A stretch of 64,000 bases of DNA, taken from positions 45,129,588-45,193,587 of the forward strand of contig BRKX01000018.1 of NCBI GenBank assembly GCA_026008535.1, in the 5' to 3' direction. Positions 49,101 to 59,757 of the stretch are shown here, in pieces. A program made the translations under genes and the position numbers. Numbering within the stretch: the first letter of the stretch is position 1; each line of letters opens with the position of its first letter. The notes beneath the pieces were generated by a model that was not told where the DNA came from, did not search any database, and saw only the letters and a program-made list of their open reading frames with translations. The stretch is from Perilla frutescens. Its lineage: Eukaryota > Streptophyta > Magnoliopsida > Lamiales > Lamiaceae.

Positions 49101-50591
49101 GGAGCATGCCAAGTCTTACGAATACGATGCCAACGGAAAGAGCCCCGTCATCACAGCGGGCCTCAATCCGCCTGTGATTGAAGATATTGAACAAGATCAC
49201 GACGATCATGTTGATGATCAGCAGCAGCAGCAGCAGCAGCAGCCTAAAACTCCACCTGAGAAATCTACACTTAAGATGTGCCCGGAGAAAGTGAAAATGG
49301 AGATGGAGAAGAAGGAGACGGCAATACTCATCGCGGCGAGGAACGGCGTGGTGGAGATTGTGGAGGGGATTTTGAACCAGTTTCCAGTGGCCATTCATGA
49401 TATGAACAATGATAAGAAGAACATAGTTCTGCTTGCTGTGGAACACCGGCAGCCGTACCTTTACAAATTCTTGCACGAACGGCCGAAAATCATGAAGGAG
49501 ACGGTTTTTGGGAAAACGGATAAGGACGGGAACAGTGCTCTGCATCTTGCGGCCAAGCTCGGTGAGTATCGGCCATGGCTCATTCCTGGTGCTGCTCTGC
49601 AAATGCAGTGGGAGATCAAGTGGTACGAGGTATGTATCGAGAAATAATCGGATGTTTACACTCCGTGTTTCACTAACTGCTACGTACGATATAGTAATAT
49701 ATATACTTTATGTGAAATAGAAAAATAAAGCTTATCATAAAAAAGTTCTGAATTGATAACTAACATATATATTTATCAGGTCCAAAATCCATAGAACTTC
49801 TTATTTCTAAATAGCAATTGAAGTTTTGATGATTAGTAAAACCTAGCACTTTGCCTATTGATATTGAATTCTTGATGCAGTTTGTGAAGAACTCCATGTC
49901 ACCCCACTTCTTTCGGAGGCACAACAACGAATCCAAAACCGCAAGGGACATATTCAAGGAGACCCATGGCAAACTCGTCAAGGAGGGCGGCGCGTGGCTC
50001 ACCGCCACCTCCCAGTCGTGCTCCGTCGTGGCGGCTCTCATTGCCACGGTGGCGTTCGCCACTTCCGCCACCGTCCCTGGCGGCGTCAATTCCGACAGCG
50101 GCACCCCGACCTTGCAAAACGAGCCGGCCTTCAACATCTTCGCCATCTCCTCCCTCATCGCGCTATGCTTCTCTGTCACGTCCGTCGTCATGTTCCTCGC
50201 CATTCTCACATCCAGGCATGCCCAACTTCAAAACCCACTCCATTTTTATGCCGAACAAATTAAATTAATTAATCAAATGTTCAAATAATATTGTACGTTC
50301 TACTGAACTCGACTCGACTCGTTTAGGTTTCAGGAGAAAGACTTCGGCAAGGACCTGCCGAGGAAGCTACTTGTAGGGCTGACGTCACTTTTCATTTCCA
50401 TAGGTTCAATGTTGTTATCTTTCTGCGCGGGTCATTTTTTCGTGCTGAAAGCAAAGCTACAATACGCCGCTTTTCCGATGTATGCGATAATGTGCTTGCC
50501 GGTGACATTCTTCGCCTTCGCTCAGTTCCCGTTGTATTTTGATCTCGTGTGGGCGACTATCCGGAAGTTGCCACAAAGAAGTTCCCAGTAA
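42675..50591 (+). CDS. Ankyrin gene B: ankyrin-repeat protein with PGG domain (ACD6/ITN1-like), 11 exons
   Basis: Exons are 42675-43182, 43283-43432, 44484-44633, 45236-45280, 45548-45592, 46210-46257, 46492-46563, 47936-48052, 49025-49629, 49881-50215 and 50327-50591. They join to 2,340 nt, 779 aa, with no stop. Domain order is as in gene A: N-terminal ankyrin repeats (GDTALHIAISNG, GNTPLHLAAYQG, GETILHSAISGEF), a charged linker, distal ankyrins (ETAILIAARNGVVEIVEG, GNSALHLAAKLG) and the PGG membrane domain (CSVVAALIATVAFATSATVP then PGG) with about four helices. Exon 9 is 153 nt shorter than in gene A and contains a run of seven or eight glutamines. The exon 10 donor is GC (AG|GCATGC) where gene A has GT. 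The exon 5 donor GTATGA is inferred. The start MSNPFQ and all other splice positions coincide with gene A. It is likely a membrane-tethered defence or stress protein. Confidence 0.88.
43486..43658. mobile_element. Hairpin MITE, about 151 bp, in intron 2 of gene B
   Basis: The segment 43497-43647 is almost entirely one inverted repeat: CAATAGACCTAATGTGACAC on the left returns inversely on the right, and the outer ends share GAAATTCTATG. The flanking 11-bp direct repeat TTCTATAATGC (43486-43496 and 43648-43658) is perfect. The duplication length suggests a Mutator-type MITE. No equivalent is visible in the short intron 2 of gene A. Confidence 0.78.
44221..44375. repeat. Tandem duplication of about 83 bp in intron 2 of gene B
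   Basis: CTTTTTGTTTATTTAATTTGG-like sequence through CTCATAATGAGATA(G/A)C and TTTAAAATAATTAT is repeated twice head to tail, nearly identical. It is intronic, with no coding content. Confidence 0.8.
44725..45148. repeat. MITE-like AT-rich element in intron 3 of gene B
   Basis: The ends are inverted: CCGTATACACATGGG on the left and, read inversely, CCGTACACAAATGAAATCC on the right. The interior contains the AACCCTAAATAATAA core of the dispersed AT-rich family. It lies just before the first micro-exon. Confidence 0.55.
45160..46257 (+). other. Micro-exon array of gene B (exons 4-6)
   Basis: Three exons, 45236-45280 (45 nt), 45548-45592 (45 nt) and 46210-46257 (48 nt), are phase 1 at both ends and encode GRHKSEKQNEENQQ, SHCNEKHDEEKQPV and GHRSEKPDEKEQHII. 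Each is preceded by GGTCATTTAGAG(A/G) and a variable ATC/ATT, T-rich or ATT/GTT tract, then GGCAG or TTGCAG. The shared intron flank shows that exon plus 5' intron was the unit of duplication. Exon-skipping or copy-number variants would remain in frame. Confidence 0.75.
46138..46207. repeat. (ATT)n(GTT)n microsatellite at the exon 6 acceptor of gene B
   Basis: About 18 ATT units change to GTT and end in TTGCAG, the acceptor itself. The microsatellite therefore forms the polypyrimidine tract of this splice site. Confidence 0.9.
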
Positions 50592-51180
50592 TTTTGTTTA
50601 GTAGTTTCGAGACGTGTGGAGTGTATGTTTGCAAGTGCAGTCATTATAGTTTGGAATTGAGGATCTCCATCTATGAGATTTTTATCCTTAAGTTGTGATC
50701 ATATATATTTTGTGTTGATATTTGTAACACCCCAAAATCAATTATGGAGGTCAAGTGCATTGTTAGAAATCTAATACTTGAGTTGAGACAATGTTTAATA
50801 CAAGGCCCAAATGATGGGCTTTGTAGCCCAATTATCATTTTAATAATTTACAGCTCAATTATTGTTGAAATGAGATGAACAAATACATTAGACAATAGTT
50901 CTCGTTGATACGAATTCATAGAACTTGGTTAGTTGGTTTTACTAAAATAAGAATTCAATTGACCAAGATATGATTTAATTTCTAATTTAAATCACAATTA
51001 GAGTTATGTAGATGAGTGATATACATACTCCCTGATTTCCATTTTAGGTCATTTGTTGAGGAATACTTTTAGTTCAGCCCTCGTCCTTTCTCTCTCACTC
51101 TTCTCTCGCCTCTCTCTCCATCCGTCGGAGCTACTATTGTTGCCATCGCCCTTCATTGCATGAATTCTTTCGGCAACTTC
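50592..51180. repeat. Duplicated 3' flank of gene B (homologous to 32724-33307)
   Basis: The landmarks match the gene A flank in order (TTTGTAACACC, TTGAGACAATGTTTAATACA, GTCGGAGCT). Homology ends exactly where the CACTA terminal repeat starts at 51181. Confidence 0.75.
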
Positions 51181-51199
51181 CACTACAAGAAATTCACTA

Positions 51200-51930
51200 T
51201 TTAACGACTAACGTTAACGATGGACGCTGTCCGTTGGTACGTACGACGGACTAGTGATAGACTATCCGTTGCTAGAGTTTCAATTGACGGGAATATGTCG
51301 TGCTAATATTTAACGACTGCCTAACGACGGTCATACCATCGTTATGATTTACGACGGACTACATCCGTCGTTAGAGTTTTTAAATTTTTGAATAAGTTAA
51401 AAAATGAAACATTAACAATGGATAATTTCTCTCGTTAAACTTTTCCGTTTTAAATAATTAAAATAATTAAACTTAATGACAGATTCAGTCCGTCGTTACC
51501 TTTTTTCATATTAAAATAATTTAAATAATTAATGTCAATGACGAATGGTTTCTATCGTTATACTTTCTGATTTTAAATAATTAAAATAATGAAACTTAAT
51601 GACAAATTCACTCCATCATTTCCTTTTTCATATTAAAATAATTTAAATAATTAATGGTAATGACAAACGTTTCCATCGTTAGATTTTTTGGTTTTAAATA
51701 ATTAAAATAATTAAACATAACGACGAATTGTGTTCGTCGTTAAATATTTTCAGATTAAAATTATTAAAATAATTACAGTTAACGACGGATGGTGTCCGTC
51801 AGTAAATGTTTTCAGATTAAAATTATTAAAATAATTACAGTTAACAATGGATGGTGTCCGTCATTAGATATTTTCAGATTAAATAATTAAATTAATAAAT
51901 AGTAATGACGGATTACGGACGTCGTTAGTC
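51200..51930. repeat. CACTA subterminal repeat cluster
   Basis: Motifs around AACGACGGA(N)TGTCCGTCGTTA recur about every 60-120 bp in both orientations, separated by ATTAAAATAATTA spacers. This is the expected structure of an En/Spm subterminal region. Confidence 0.78.
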
Positions 51931-53137
51931 TATTGTTAAATCGCAATATACAGACAGTTTCTTCTCCCCTCTCTCATTTCAATGGAGCCCTAATTTAAGA
52001 AAATCCTCGCCGCCGTCCCTCCCCTCGCCTCCTGCCGCACGTCTGCCCCCTTTCCCTTTCTCTCTCCCTCTCACTGTCGCTCTCCCTCTTCCTCTCCCTC
52101 TCTCTGGGCGGAGGAATCACTATCGCCCTTAATCCGCCGTATCCCAGCTGGGTAGTGGAGGCGCCGCCACACCATCGCCCTTATTCCGCTGCATCATTGC
52201 TGCACAGAAGACACTGTAAGTTCATTCTACTAATTATTGCATAATTAGCAGACGGGCTCCGCCGCCAGGACGGCAACCGCCTCCACCGTGGCCTGCCCCC
52301 GGGACTGCCGGGCTCTGCCTCCACTTGGTAAGTCTCTGCTCTCTCTCTCTCTCTCTCTCAATCCCTCTGCTATCTCTACCTCTCTCTGTCTTAGATATGT
52401 CTCTCCCTCTCACTGCTCTCTCTTATTATTTCTATATTTTACTGGTTGTATTTACATGTTCATCATAACAGCATTCAGTAATATGTTGGTTTTAATTTCT
52501 TGCTCTATTTATATAATAATGACAATGAGGATGCTGACTGAGGAAAAGATCCAAGCTGTGTTCTTTGTAATTGGAATTGAGAGTTTTTGTTGCTTCCATT
52601 TTAAAATGGAATACCTTTGACGATCAATTGAAAAATGATTTGAAGCTTTAAGGGAGTATAGTGTTAGTTTCCATTTTTCAATTGATTTTTTCTTTTGAAC
52701 ATGGACTGCTGAGTAATTAGTTTATAATTACCGACTGTTGATTATAGCATTAAAATTTGGACACTCCTAACAATCTATCATGGGCTGATCATCGACTCTT
52801 GTAGATATTTTAAGTTATCTCTTATGTATTATGACACTTTGACTACGTGTTGTCTTTTATATGATAGCAAATGAAAGATTTGCATGTAGACTTGTTGCTG
52901 ATTTGATCATTAGTAATAGTCGAGACGGTGGGTGTTTGAGATTAATCTTATAGTGATGAGTGATGACTGCTCCATTTCTGGATGGATGATTACAATTTTT
53001 GTTTAAGGCATTAAGTTTAACTAATAGAAATTGAACTAGAGGTTTATGCCTCTTCTCATGTACATAATTAACTATATTTATTAGAAACCTTTGTTGGTTA
53101 GTACGGCTGGAAAACTATAATAATTAAGGAGATTAAT
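51931..53137. other. Internal CACTA region without a supported gene
   Basis: A CT-rich leader-like stretch (about 51960-52400) could be the 5' untranslated part of the element's own transcription unit. The short plus-strand frame at 52288-52620 shows no recognisable domain. Confidence 0.4.
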
Positions 53138-53800
53138 TAGGGGTGTATTGGATTGGGATTTTGATTGATTTTGTTGGACTTTTAAAATGTCCATGAATTT
53201 CATGGATTTTATAAATCCATAGACTCCACATGGACCAAAACTCCACATGGAGTCTCCCAACTCCACGCAGAGTCTGGCGGATTTCGTGTATGGATTTCGG
53301 ATCGAATTTGAACGATTTTAATGGATTTCAAATCCATCTCGCCAGCGCTCATTGGAATACAACAATCGGTGTACCAAAAAAAAATTGAACCCAGCGGCCG
53401 CTGGAATCAAGAGGCCTTGATCCCAGCGGCCGTTGGAGTGCCATCATCGCCAAGGCCAGCGGCCGCTGGGGTCGGGTGATGGCTGGGGTGCCCGGTTTCA
53501 ACTCCTCCCCGGCCGCTAGGACACAACGCTTGCCGGATTTTCCAAATCCATCGAAATCTGGTGTCCAGAGGTCGGATTTCATCCTTTGTAATTTTCACAT
53601 CAAATCCAGCTGAAATCCAATGAAGTCAATGACTTTTAAAGTCCGTGAATTTTTGAATACCTCAGGATTTTTAAGAACTTTTAGAAGTCTGGATTGAATA
53701 CACCCGCATTTTAAAGAACTTTTAAAAATTTAGATTAAATACATCCGGATTTTAAAAATCCTTTAAAATCCAATGAAATCCGAATCTAATACATCCCCTC
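53138..53800. mobile_element. Inverted-repeat MITE-like element with palindromic GC core
   Basis: The ends are TAGGGGTGTATTGGATT and, read inversely, GGGGATGTATTAGATTCGG, followed on both sides by repeated AAATCC/GGATTT motifs. The centre (about 53390-53520) has three to four copies of CAGCGGCCG(C/T)TGG. The ends resemble a hAT MITE. I found no clear 8-bp duplication. Confidence 0.6.
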
Positions 53801-55149
53801 CACACTTTAATTTTAGAGAATTATATAGTGGCCTTTTCTTAATGGAATTGTTCGTTCAATAATTGATGGGCCAAATCTGGATATATTTTTCTTTAGAAAA
53901 TAGAAGGACACATGCCTATAATACTCCAATTATTGCACGACGTTTTCATATTTTGTTGGAATTTCAAAGTCAAATAATCTTAAAATGGCTAGCTTATTTT
54001 AGAGAGCTTATAAGGTTTTAATTTTATAGAATATATTAATCATGTAATGATGTAATGCATAATCATTAATTCATTATATAAATGGCAACTAATAAGTTCC
54101 CCAAGTTCTTTAATTTACAGTTTTACTGCCGATACGAGGTTAGTCAGTCGGTTAGGAATAAAATATGCAAGTATGTCAATTATGTAAAATTTATTTGGGC
54201 AATTTAGGCTAAGTATGCTAATTATGTAATAATCATGCTAAGTATGCTAATTATATAAATATTATGCTATGTATGTGCTAGATATGTATGATAATTATCA
54301 TGAAATATTCTATATTTAATTCTTATATGGAATGAAGGTCTCTGGATATCTCTTTATTACTTGATTATTTTGCATGGGATGAGGCCCCCTGAATCCCTAT
54401 TTATTGAATTGTTGGTGTTTGTTGATTTTGTTGTTATGAATCGATTAGAAGAACATAGATCAATTAGTGTAAAGTCTAGAACTTTGGATTAGGAAATTAA
54501 CATAGGTGCTGCCGAAATTTTGAAATAAATTAGCTATTTTACTTTTATATTTAATTGATGGATTATAACATTTATATATGTTAATTATTGAATTGCTGGT
54601 GTTTGTTGGTTTTGTTATTATGAATCGATTAGAAGAACATAGATCAATTTACGTAGAATCGAGAACTTGGGACTAAGAAATTTTCATAAATGCTGCCGAA
54701 ATTTTGAAAAATTAGCTATTTTATTTTTTTTATAAATTATTTTTATATTTAATTGAACAATAATCAATGACTTTTTAACGATCAAATATTTTAGAAACTA
54801 ACCTTCTACAATGAGTGTAGATCGTCAATGGATGTACCGGTAATATCTTGATAACAATGGTTAAGTCCAGATTTTCTCAATGGACTTGAATCTTTCATCG
54901 AGTTTTCTTGCAATCAACCCTTGTTTATGAGTATAGATAAGATTAAGTGTCCATATCGTAAGTATAAGAACGTGCCATTTCAAACGGCACCTACTGTTCA
55001 ACTACATGTAGCAAAAAATAGATTTGTTTTCGATTATCATATATAGATGTATCAATGCGAAAAATAAGTGCATCTAGTTACCAAGCAGAATTTGGGTAGT
55101 CATGATGGACTGAATACGTACTAAAATATGGTAATGGATGTTGTTGGTC

Positions 55150-56640
55150 CGCAAATCAATATGAATATCGATGATCATACCGAGAAGGCCCCAAATCCTG
55201 AAGCGCAATGATTTTATGATATGTTGAGGGGCCGCAGACAAAGAATTGTGGTCAAGTTGTCAAAATCATTCTCAATTGTCACTCGTTGCTCGCTTGATGA
55301 ACTTAAAATCTAAGAGCAATATGTCAAAGATGTGTTTTGATCAAATAACCTAATTAATGAAGGAAATTGTTCCTGAAAATAATTTGGTAACTGATAATTT
55401 CTACACAACATAGAAATTACTATGTGGTATGGGATTACCCGTAGAGAAGCTCGCTTGCTACTTCAACAACTGCATGATTTATTGGGGTGATGATAGTGAA
55501 TTATAGAAATTTAAAATTTGTGGCCACCCACATTTCAATGAAACAAGTCGTCGTTCCCAAAAATGACAGAAGACTACAGTTGCATACAAAAAGATGTACT
55601 ACTTTCCACTCACTCTAAGATTATAGAGGTTGTATGCATCTAATGCAACAGCAAAGAAGATGCGTTGGCATACATCCTCTGTTGATGACGGAGTAATGCG
55701 ACATCCAACAGACTCTCCTACATGGAAACATTTGAACACAACTTTCTCCTAATTCGATTCAGAAACTCATAACGTAGGGTCTATCTGTTGATGGTTTCTA
55801 GCCATTCGGTCAATCAGGTCAATAGTATTCTTCGTGGCTTGTCATCATTATACCTTACAATCTTCCTCCATGGATGTGTATGAAAGACCAATACATGTTT
55901 CTAACTATATTAGTGTCAGGTCTACGCAATCCGAAAGAGAAATTAGATGTATTTTTACAACCTTTGATGTCTGAATTGATTAACTTGTGTAAAGTAGGTG
56001 TGCCTACCTATGATGTTTCATTGAAACATAATTTTCAGATGCGAGTAGCATTAATATGGACAATTAGTGATTTTCCTGCTTATTCCATATTATCTCGGTG
56101 GACTACTGCTGGAAGATTGAAATGTCCACATTATATGGAGTCCACTGATGCCTTTACTTTATTATATAGTGGTAAGCAATCATGGTTTGATAACCATCGA
56201 AAAATGCAAACCACCCCTTCCGTAAAAAATGTATTCATGAGAAACAAAGTTATGACTACAGGACCTCCATAAATGAGATCGAGCACCGAAATTCTAGCTC
56301 ACATAGAAGTATTGGGTCTTAAAAAAGTCACTGATAATAATGATAATGTGATAATTTCTAAAGGTTGCAGGTGGAAAAAGAAAATCATATTTTGGGATCT
56401 GCCATACTGGAGTTCCCTATTGATTCGACATAATTTGGATGACATGCACATTGAAAAAATGTGTTTCACAATCTACTCAACATCGTGTTGAATGTGTAGG
56501 GGAAGATGAAAGATACACCCAAATTCAGAGAAAAGTTGAATATATATATTGTTCAATACTAGAGCTAAAACGGAATGAGTCCACAGACAAGTACCCAAAA
56601 GCTTGTTATACATTGGACAAGAGATAGAAGAACATCCTAT
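55150..56640 (+). pseudogene. TNP2-type (Transposase_21) CACTA transposase remnant
   Basis: The translated plus strand, with frame changes and stops, gives EKAPNPEAQ, MSKMCFDQIT, LMKEIVPENN, KLLCGMGLPVEKLACYFNNC, MIYWGDDSE, then the uninterrupted block at 55874-56272 (NPKEKLDVFLQPLMSELINL, VGVPTYDVSLKHNFQMRVAL, WTISDFPAYSILSRWTTAGR, LKCPHYMESTDAF, GKQSWFDNHRKM). This order is diagnostic of the En/Spm TNP2 transposase. At least five stops and shifts make it non-functional. The N-terminal and C-terminal parts are lost or unrecognisable. Confidence 0.85.
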
Positions 56641-57167
56641 TTTAATATAATTCTAGGAGGGGTGCCGATGATCAAGTTCGAGCGTTCGGGTAGAGAGGTG
56701 TGTGTAGCAGCGCGAGTTTGGGCATAAGAGGACTGGTCACACCAAAAGACACGAGTAGACCGTATTGTGCTGAGGGGTGTTTCGTTTTGGGCTGGGCGCG
56801 AGTGACAATGCGACCGAGGATGTGAGTGGGCTCATGTCGCGTCCTGTAGTGGATTTTCACGGTTTTCAAATTTCGGGATTATTTATTTCGTTTTCGGATT
56901 TATTTATTTTCTTTTATTCCTTGTATTCCTAGTTAGGGTTTGTTTTATTTGACCACCTATATAAGGGCTTGCACTACTTTTTATTAGACAGTTTTTGGAT
57001 ATTATAATTTGATATTTCTTTGCATGAGATTTCTTTTGAACCGTGTGTCGTGTTCATCCGACTTATCAAACAGTATAACATAATTAATTGTGACGTCTTC
57101 TATTTATATCTGAGGTTCTTATTTCCAATCCTACTAGGATTATAGGTTCACATACCTATAGTTTGGT
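56641..57167. other. No gene seen
   Basis: The stretch lies between the CACTA transposase remnant and the copia LTR. It is GC-richer at 56650-56860, where a minus-strand frame has no recognisable domain. Confidence 0.4.
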
Positions 57168-57858
57168 ATTTGTTGTTTACACTTTGACTGGATTGGTTAC
57201 AATTGAATTGCAAGAAGAATAGAAAGAAGTGAAAGATTACAATAAATAATCGAAATGAACAATTAAATAGACGGGAACCCGATTGCAGATTCCGGCAAGC
57301 CGAGTCGAGGGGACCACTCTACGCAAGACAAATTACGCCCCGACTAGTGCTCACGGTCTGGTGATTTATCTCTCAAAGATGAAACGGCTTCGTCCTTCCG
57401 ACAGTAGCACCACAAGTCCGGTAAGGCTCCGGCGAACTAGACAACGTTGAGAACTAGAAAATTGTGACTCGAAGGAACTCGTATGCAACAATATGATGAT
57501 GTTCGTTTATACAGAATGTAACATGTTGAACCATGCAGGATGTCCTATTTATATGCACATCTCCACTGCAGGGGACAACTAGGGTTTGAGGGCATTCAAC
57601 TAGGGTTTGAGGGGATTATTTAATGTGTCTTAAACACATTATACCACACACCATAAATGCCCAATCGTGTAACCAACTTCAACCATTTACTTCTCACTCA
57701 TCGAAAATCAGATTTGAGCAAATAAAAATACTACGATTATCTACTCACAACATAGAACAATCGTACGGTATTTAATTCCTCCAAAATTAAATATCCCGGT
57801 CACAAAAAATTGGATAAAATGAGTCAAAACTCAATTTATTAAATCCTATTTTACAACA
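57168..57858 (-). repeat. Copia 3' LTR (minus strand), left edge approximate
   Basis: On the minus strand it begins TGTTGTAAAATAGG directly after a polypurine tract (ATGTGGGGGAT, 57859-57869). The low-coordinate edge at TGTTGTTTACAC (57168) is chosen because TGTTG mirrors CAACA. There is no second LTR to confirm it. Confidence 0.6.
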
Positions 57859-58412
57859 ATCCCCCACATGAGTGGAAATAGTGCATACATGTGTGCAGAC
57901 AAGCAGCCCAGTTCTCTAGAAACACAACTGCACCAGGATAGGTAGCTTGTGACTTTGAACCTTCCATATTCCAACACTATCGAGTATACCGGCTGTTTAG
58001 TGGACATGATGCATTGAACTATACATCTTTAGTGTATACCGAGACAATAGTATTGAAAACAGCTGTATATCAAACATTATCTGTTCTCACGTTTGTGTCC
58101 TTTTCAGGCCATGAACAACCTCTTTGAATTCATAAGTATATCTTTAGAAGCGGCCCCACTTCTCACTTATATAGGTGATCTCCTCTTCCGAGTATCCTGC
58201 CATACTCAACCTCATTAGGTTTAGGAATCATTAAAAGTCATAGGACTTATCCTCACCACATTGACAGGTGTGCACTTGGTTTGCTCATAGGGAAAGGTTC
58301 ACTTATTAGTTTCCAAGTGCTACCAAACCGAACGTTTGTAGCTTAGTTTTCCCATTGAACCAAGTTCTTGGGATCTCCAGTCATCATGGTTGGGTTACCA
58401 CTACAAGCATTC

Positions 58413-58757
58413 TTAGAGTATGGATTTTAAACCCATTCGATCTAGCAACTTAGCCATTTGATCTAGGTTTAACCCTTTGGTTAGCGGATCTACGAGATTA
58501 TCTATTGACTTCACATAGTCAATTGAGACAATCCCACTTGAAATCATATGCCTCACAGTATTATGTCCCCAACGTATGTGTCGAGACTTACCATTGTACA
58601 TAGCATTGTGTGCCCTCCCGATAGCCGCTTGACTATCACAGTGAATCATCACTGACGACACTGGTTTTTTCCAACATGGAATGTCTTCTAGAAAGTTATG
58701 AAGTCATTCTGCTTCTTCACACGCTTTATCTAAAGCGATAAACTCAGATTCCATGGT
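58413..58757 (-). pseudogene. Copia RNase H C-terminal fragment
   Basis: The minus-strand frame reads MESEFIALDKACEEAE, a stop, LHNFLEDIPCWKKPV, then SSVMIHCDSQAAIGRAHNAM, YNGKSRHIRWGHNTVRHMIS and SIDYVKSIDNLVDPLTKGL. These are the conserved last motifs of copia RNase H, including the DSQAAI active-site strand. The stop is TGA where the family has TGG (Trp). Confidence 0.88.
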
Positions 58758-58870
58758 GCAAAAAATCTTTGGATCATATTCTTACGGGATCAAAAGTATA
58801 ATTTACGTATATAGAAATATACTTTATGTAAAAAAAATATCATCATAAAAAATTTGAAACATTATTAATT

Positions 58871-59757
58871 ACTTAGGAGGTGATTGATATGATGGAATGG
58901 AATTGAATAAATGATCATTCCTATTCCGATGGTTGGTATGATTCAAAATCAGGAATCACCCTTCCCGAAGGAATCCGTATTTCCAAATGAAGGGGAATAG
59001 TCATTCCACCCATCCCCATGGGTTTAGCTATTCTCATTGACAAAAAAATTAATGTGTGATATATTTATACATAATCATGTCTTATAACATTATTTTATCA
59101 TATTTAGAAAAAATAAATCGAAAATCAGATTAAATAATTTATTATTATTATTATTATTATTTCGTAATTATTTTATATTATTTAAATATTTTCAAAAGAT
59201 AACTTAAAAATATATGTTAGAATCAAATTTTGAAGCTTTTATAATTTTGTTGAAGAAAAATAAAGTGATGCCAAAATAAATATAACATGAAAATATATTA
59301 TAATACGATATAAAATACTTATGTATTTGATATAATTTAATATACTGAAATGAAAAATCGAAATGTTAAACTAATTTTCTATGAAGTAAAATACTTTTAT
59401 TAACTTATACAAATTATTATATACTGATTATATAAATACTTTAGAATAAAGTTTCAACAAAATAAATAAATTATAATTTAATTTCTAAAAAATTAAAAAA
59501 ATGTCATATACAAAATGGCGTTTACAAATATAAAAAATAAATTAAGATATATGTTGATATTTAATAGCTATTACTTACATTTTATTTAATTACAAAAAAA
59601 AATGAAAGTACATAAAATATTCATTATATAAGATAAAAAAAAATATTTCATTTCGTTCTTCATTCAGTAGACATACCAATCATAAGAATTTTAATTCCAT
59701 TTAGACTCTCATTCCATTCATACATAATTTCATTTTATCATACCAATCATCACTGAA
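58871..59757. mobile_element. Candidate terminal-inverted-repeat element (about 0.89 kb)
   Basis: The left end GTGATTGATATGATGGAATG and the inverse of the right end GTGATGATTGGTATGATAAAATG are similar, and GGAATG/CATTCC motifs recur subterminally on both sides. The interior is AT-rich and non-coding. No target duplication was confirmed. Confidence 0.5.

Larger units (their letters stand above)
51181..56640 (+). mobile_element. CACTA (En/Spm-type) transposon, left end and decayed transposase; right end not found
   Basis: The left terminus CACTACAAGAAATTC is the canonical plant CACTA end, preceded by TTC as candidate 3-bp target site. From 51200 to 51930 there are many subterminal copies of AACGACGGA and TCCGTCGTTA in both orientations, the usual transposase-binding repeats. 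A TNP2-like pseudogene lies at about 55150-56640. I did not find a matching CTTGTAGTG right end, so the element is truncated or its end has diverged. A hAT-like MITE sits inside at 53138-53800. Confidence 0.78.
57168..58757 (-). mobile_element. Truncated Ty1/copia 3' end: RNase H and 3' LTR
   Basis: The minus-strand order is RNase H tail, about 0.5 kb non-coding, polypurine tract, LTR. Everything upstream of the RNase H motif is gone; the break is at about 58757. Confidence 0.75.

Noticed and set aside
49096..49602. 168-codon antisense open frame opposite exon 9 of gene B
   Set aside because: Same shadow effect as in gene A. Its Leu-rich run is just the reverse of the CAG tract.
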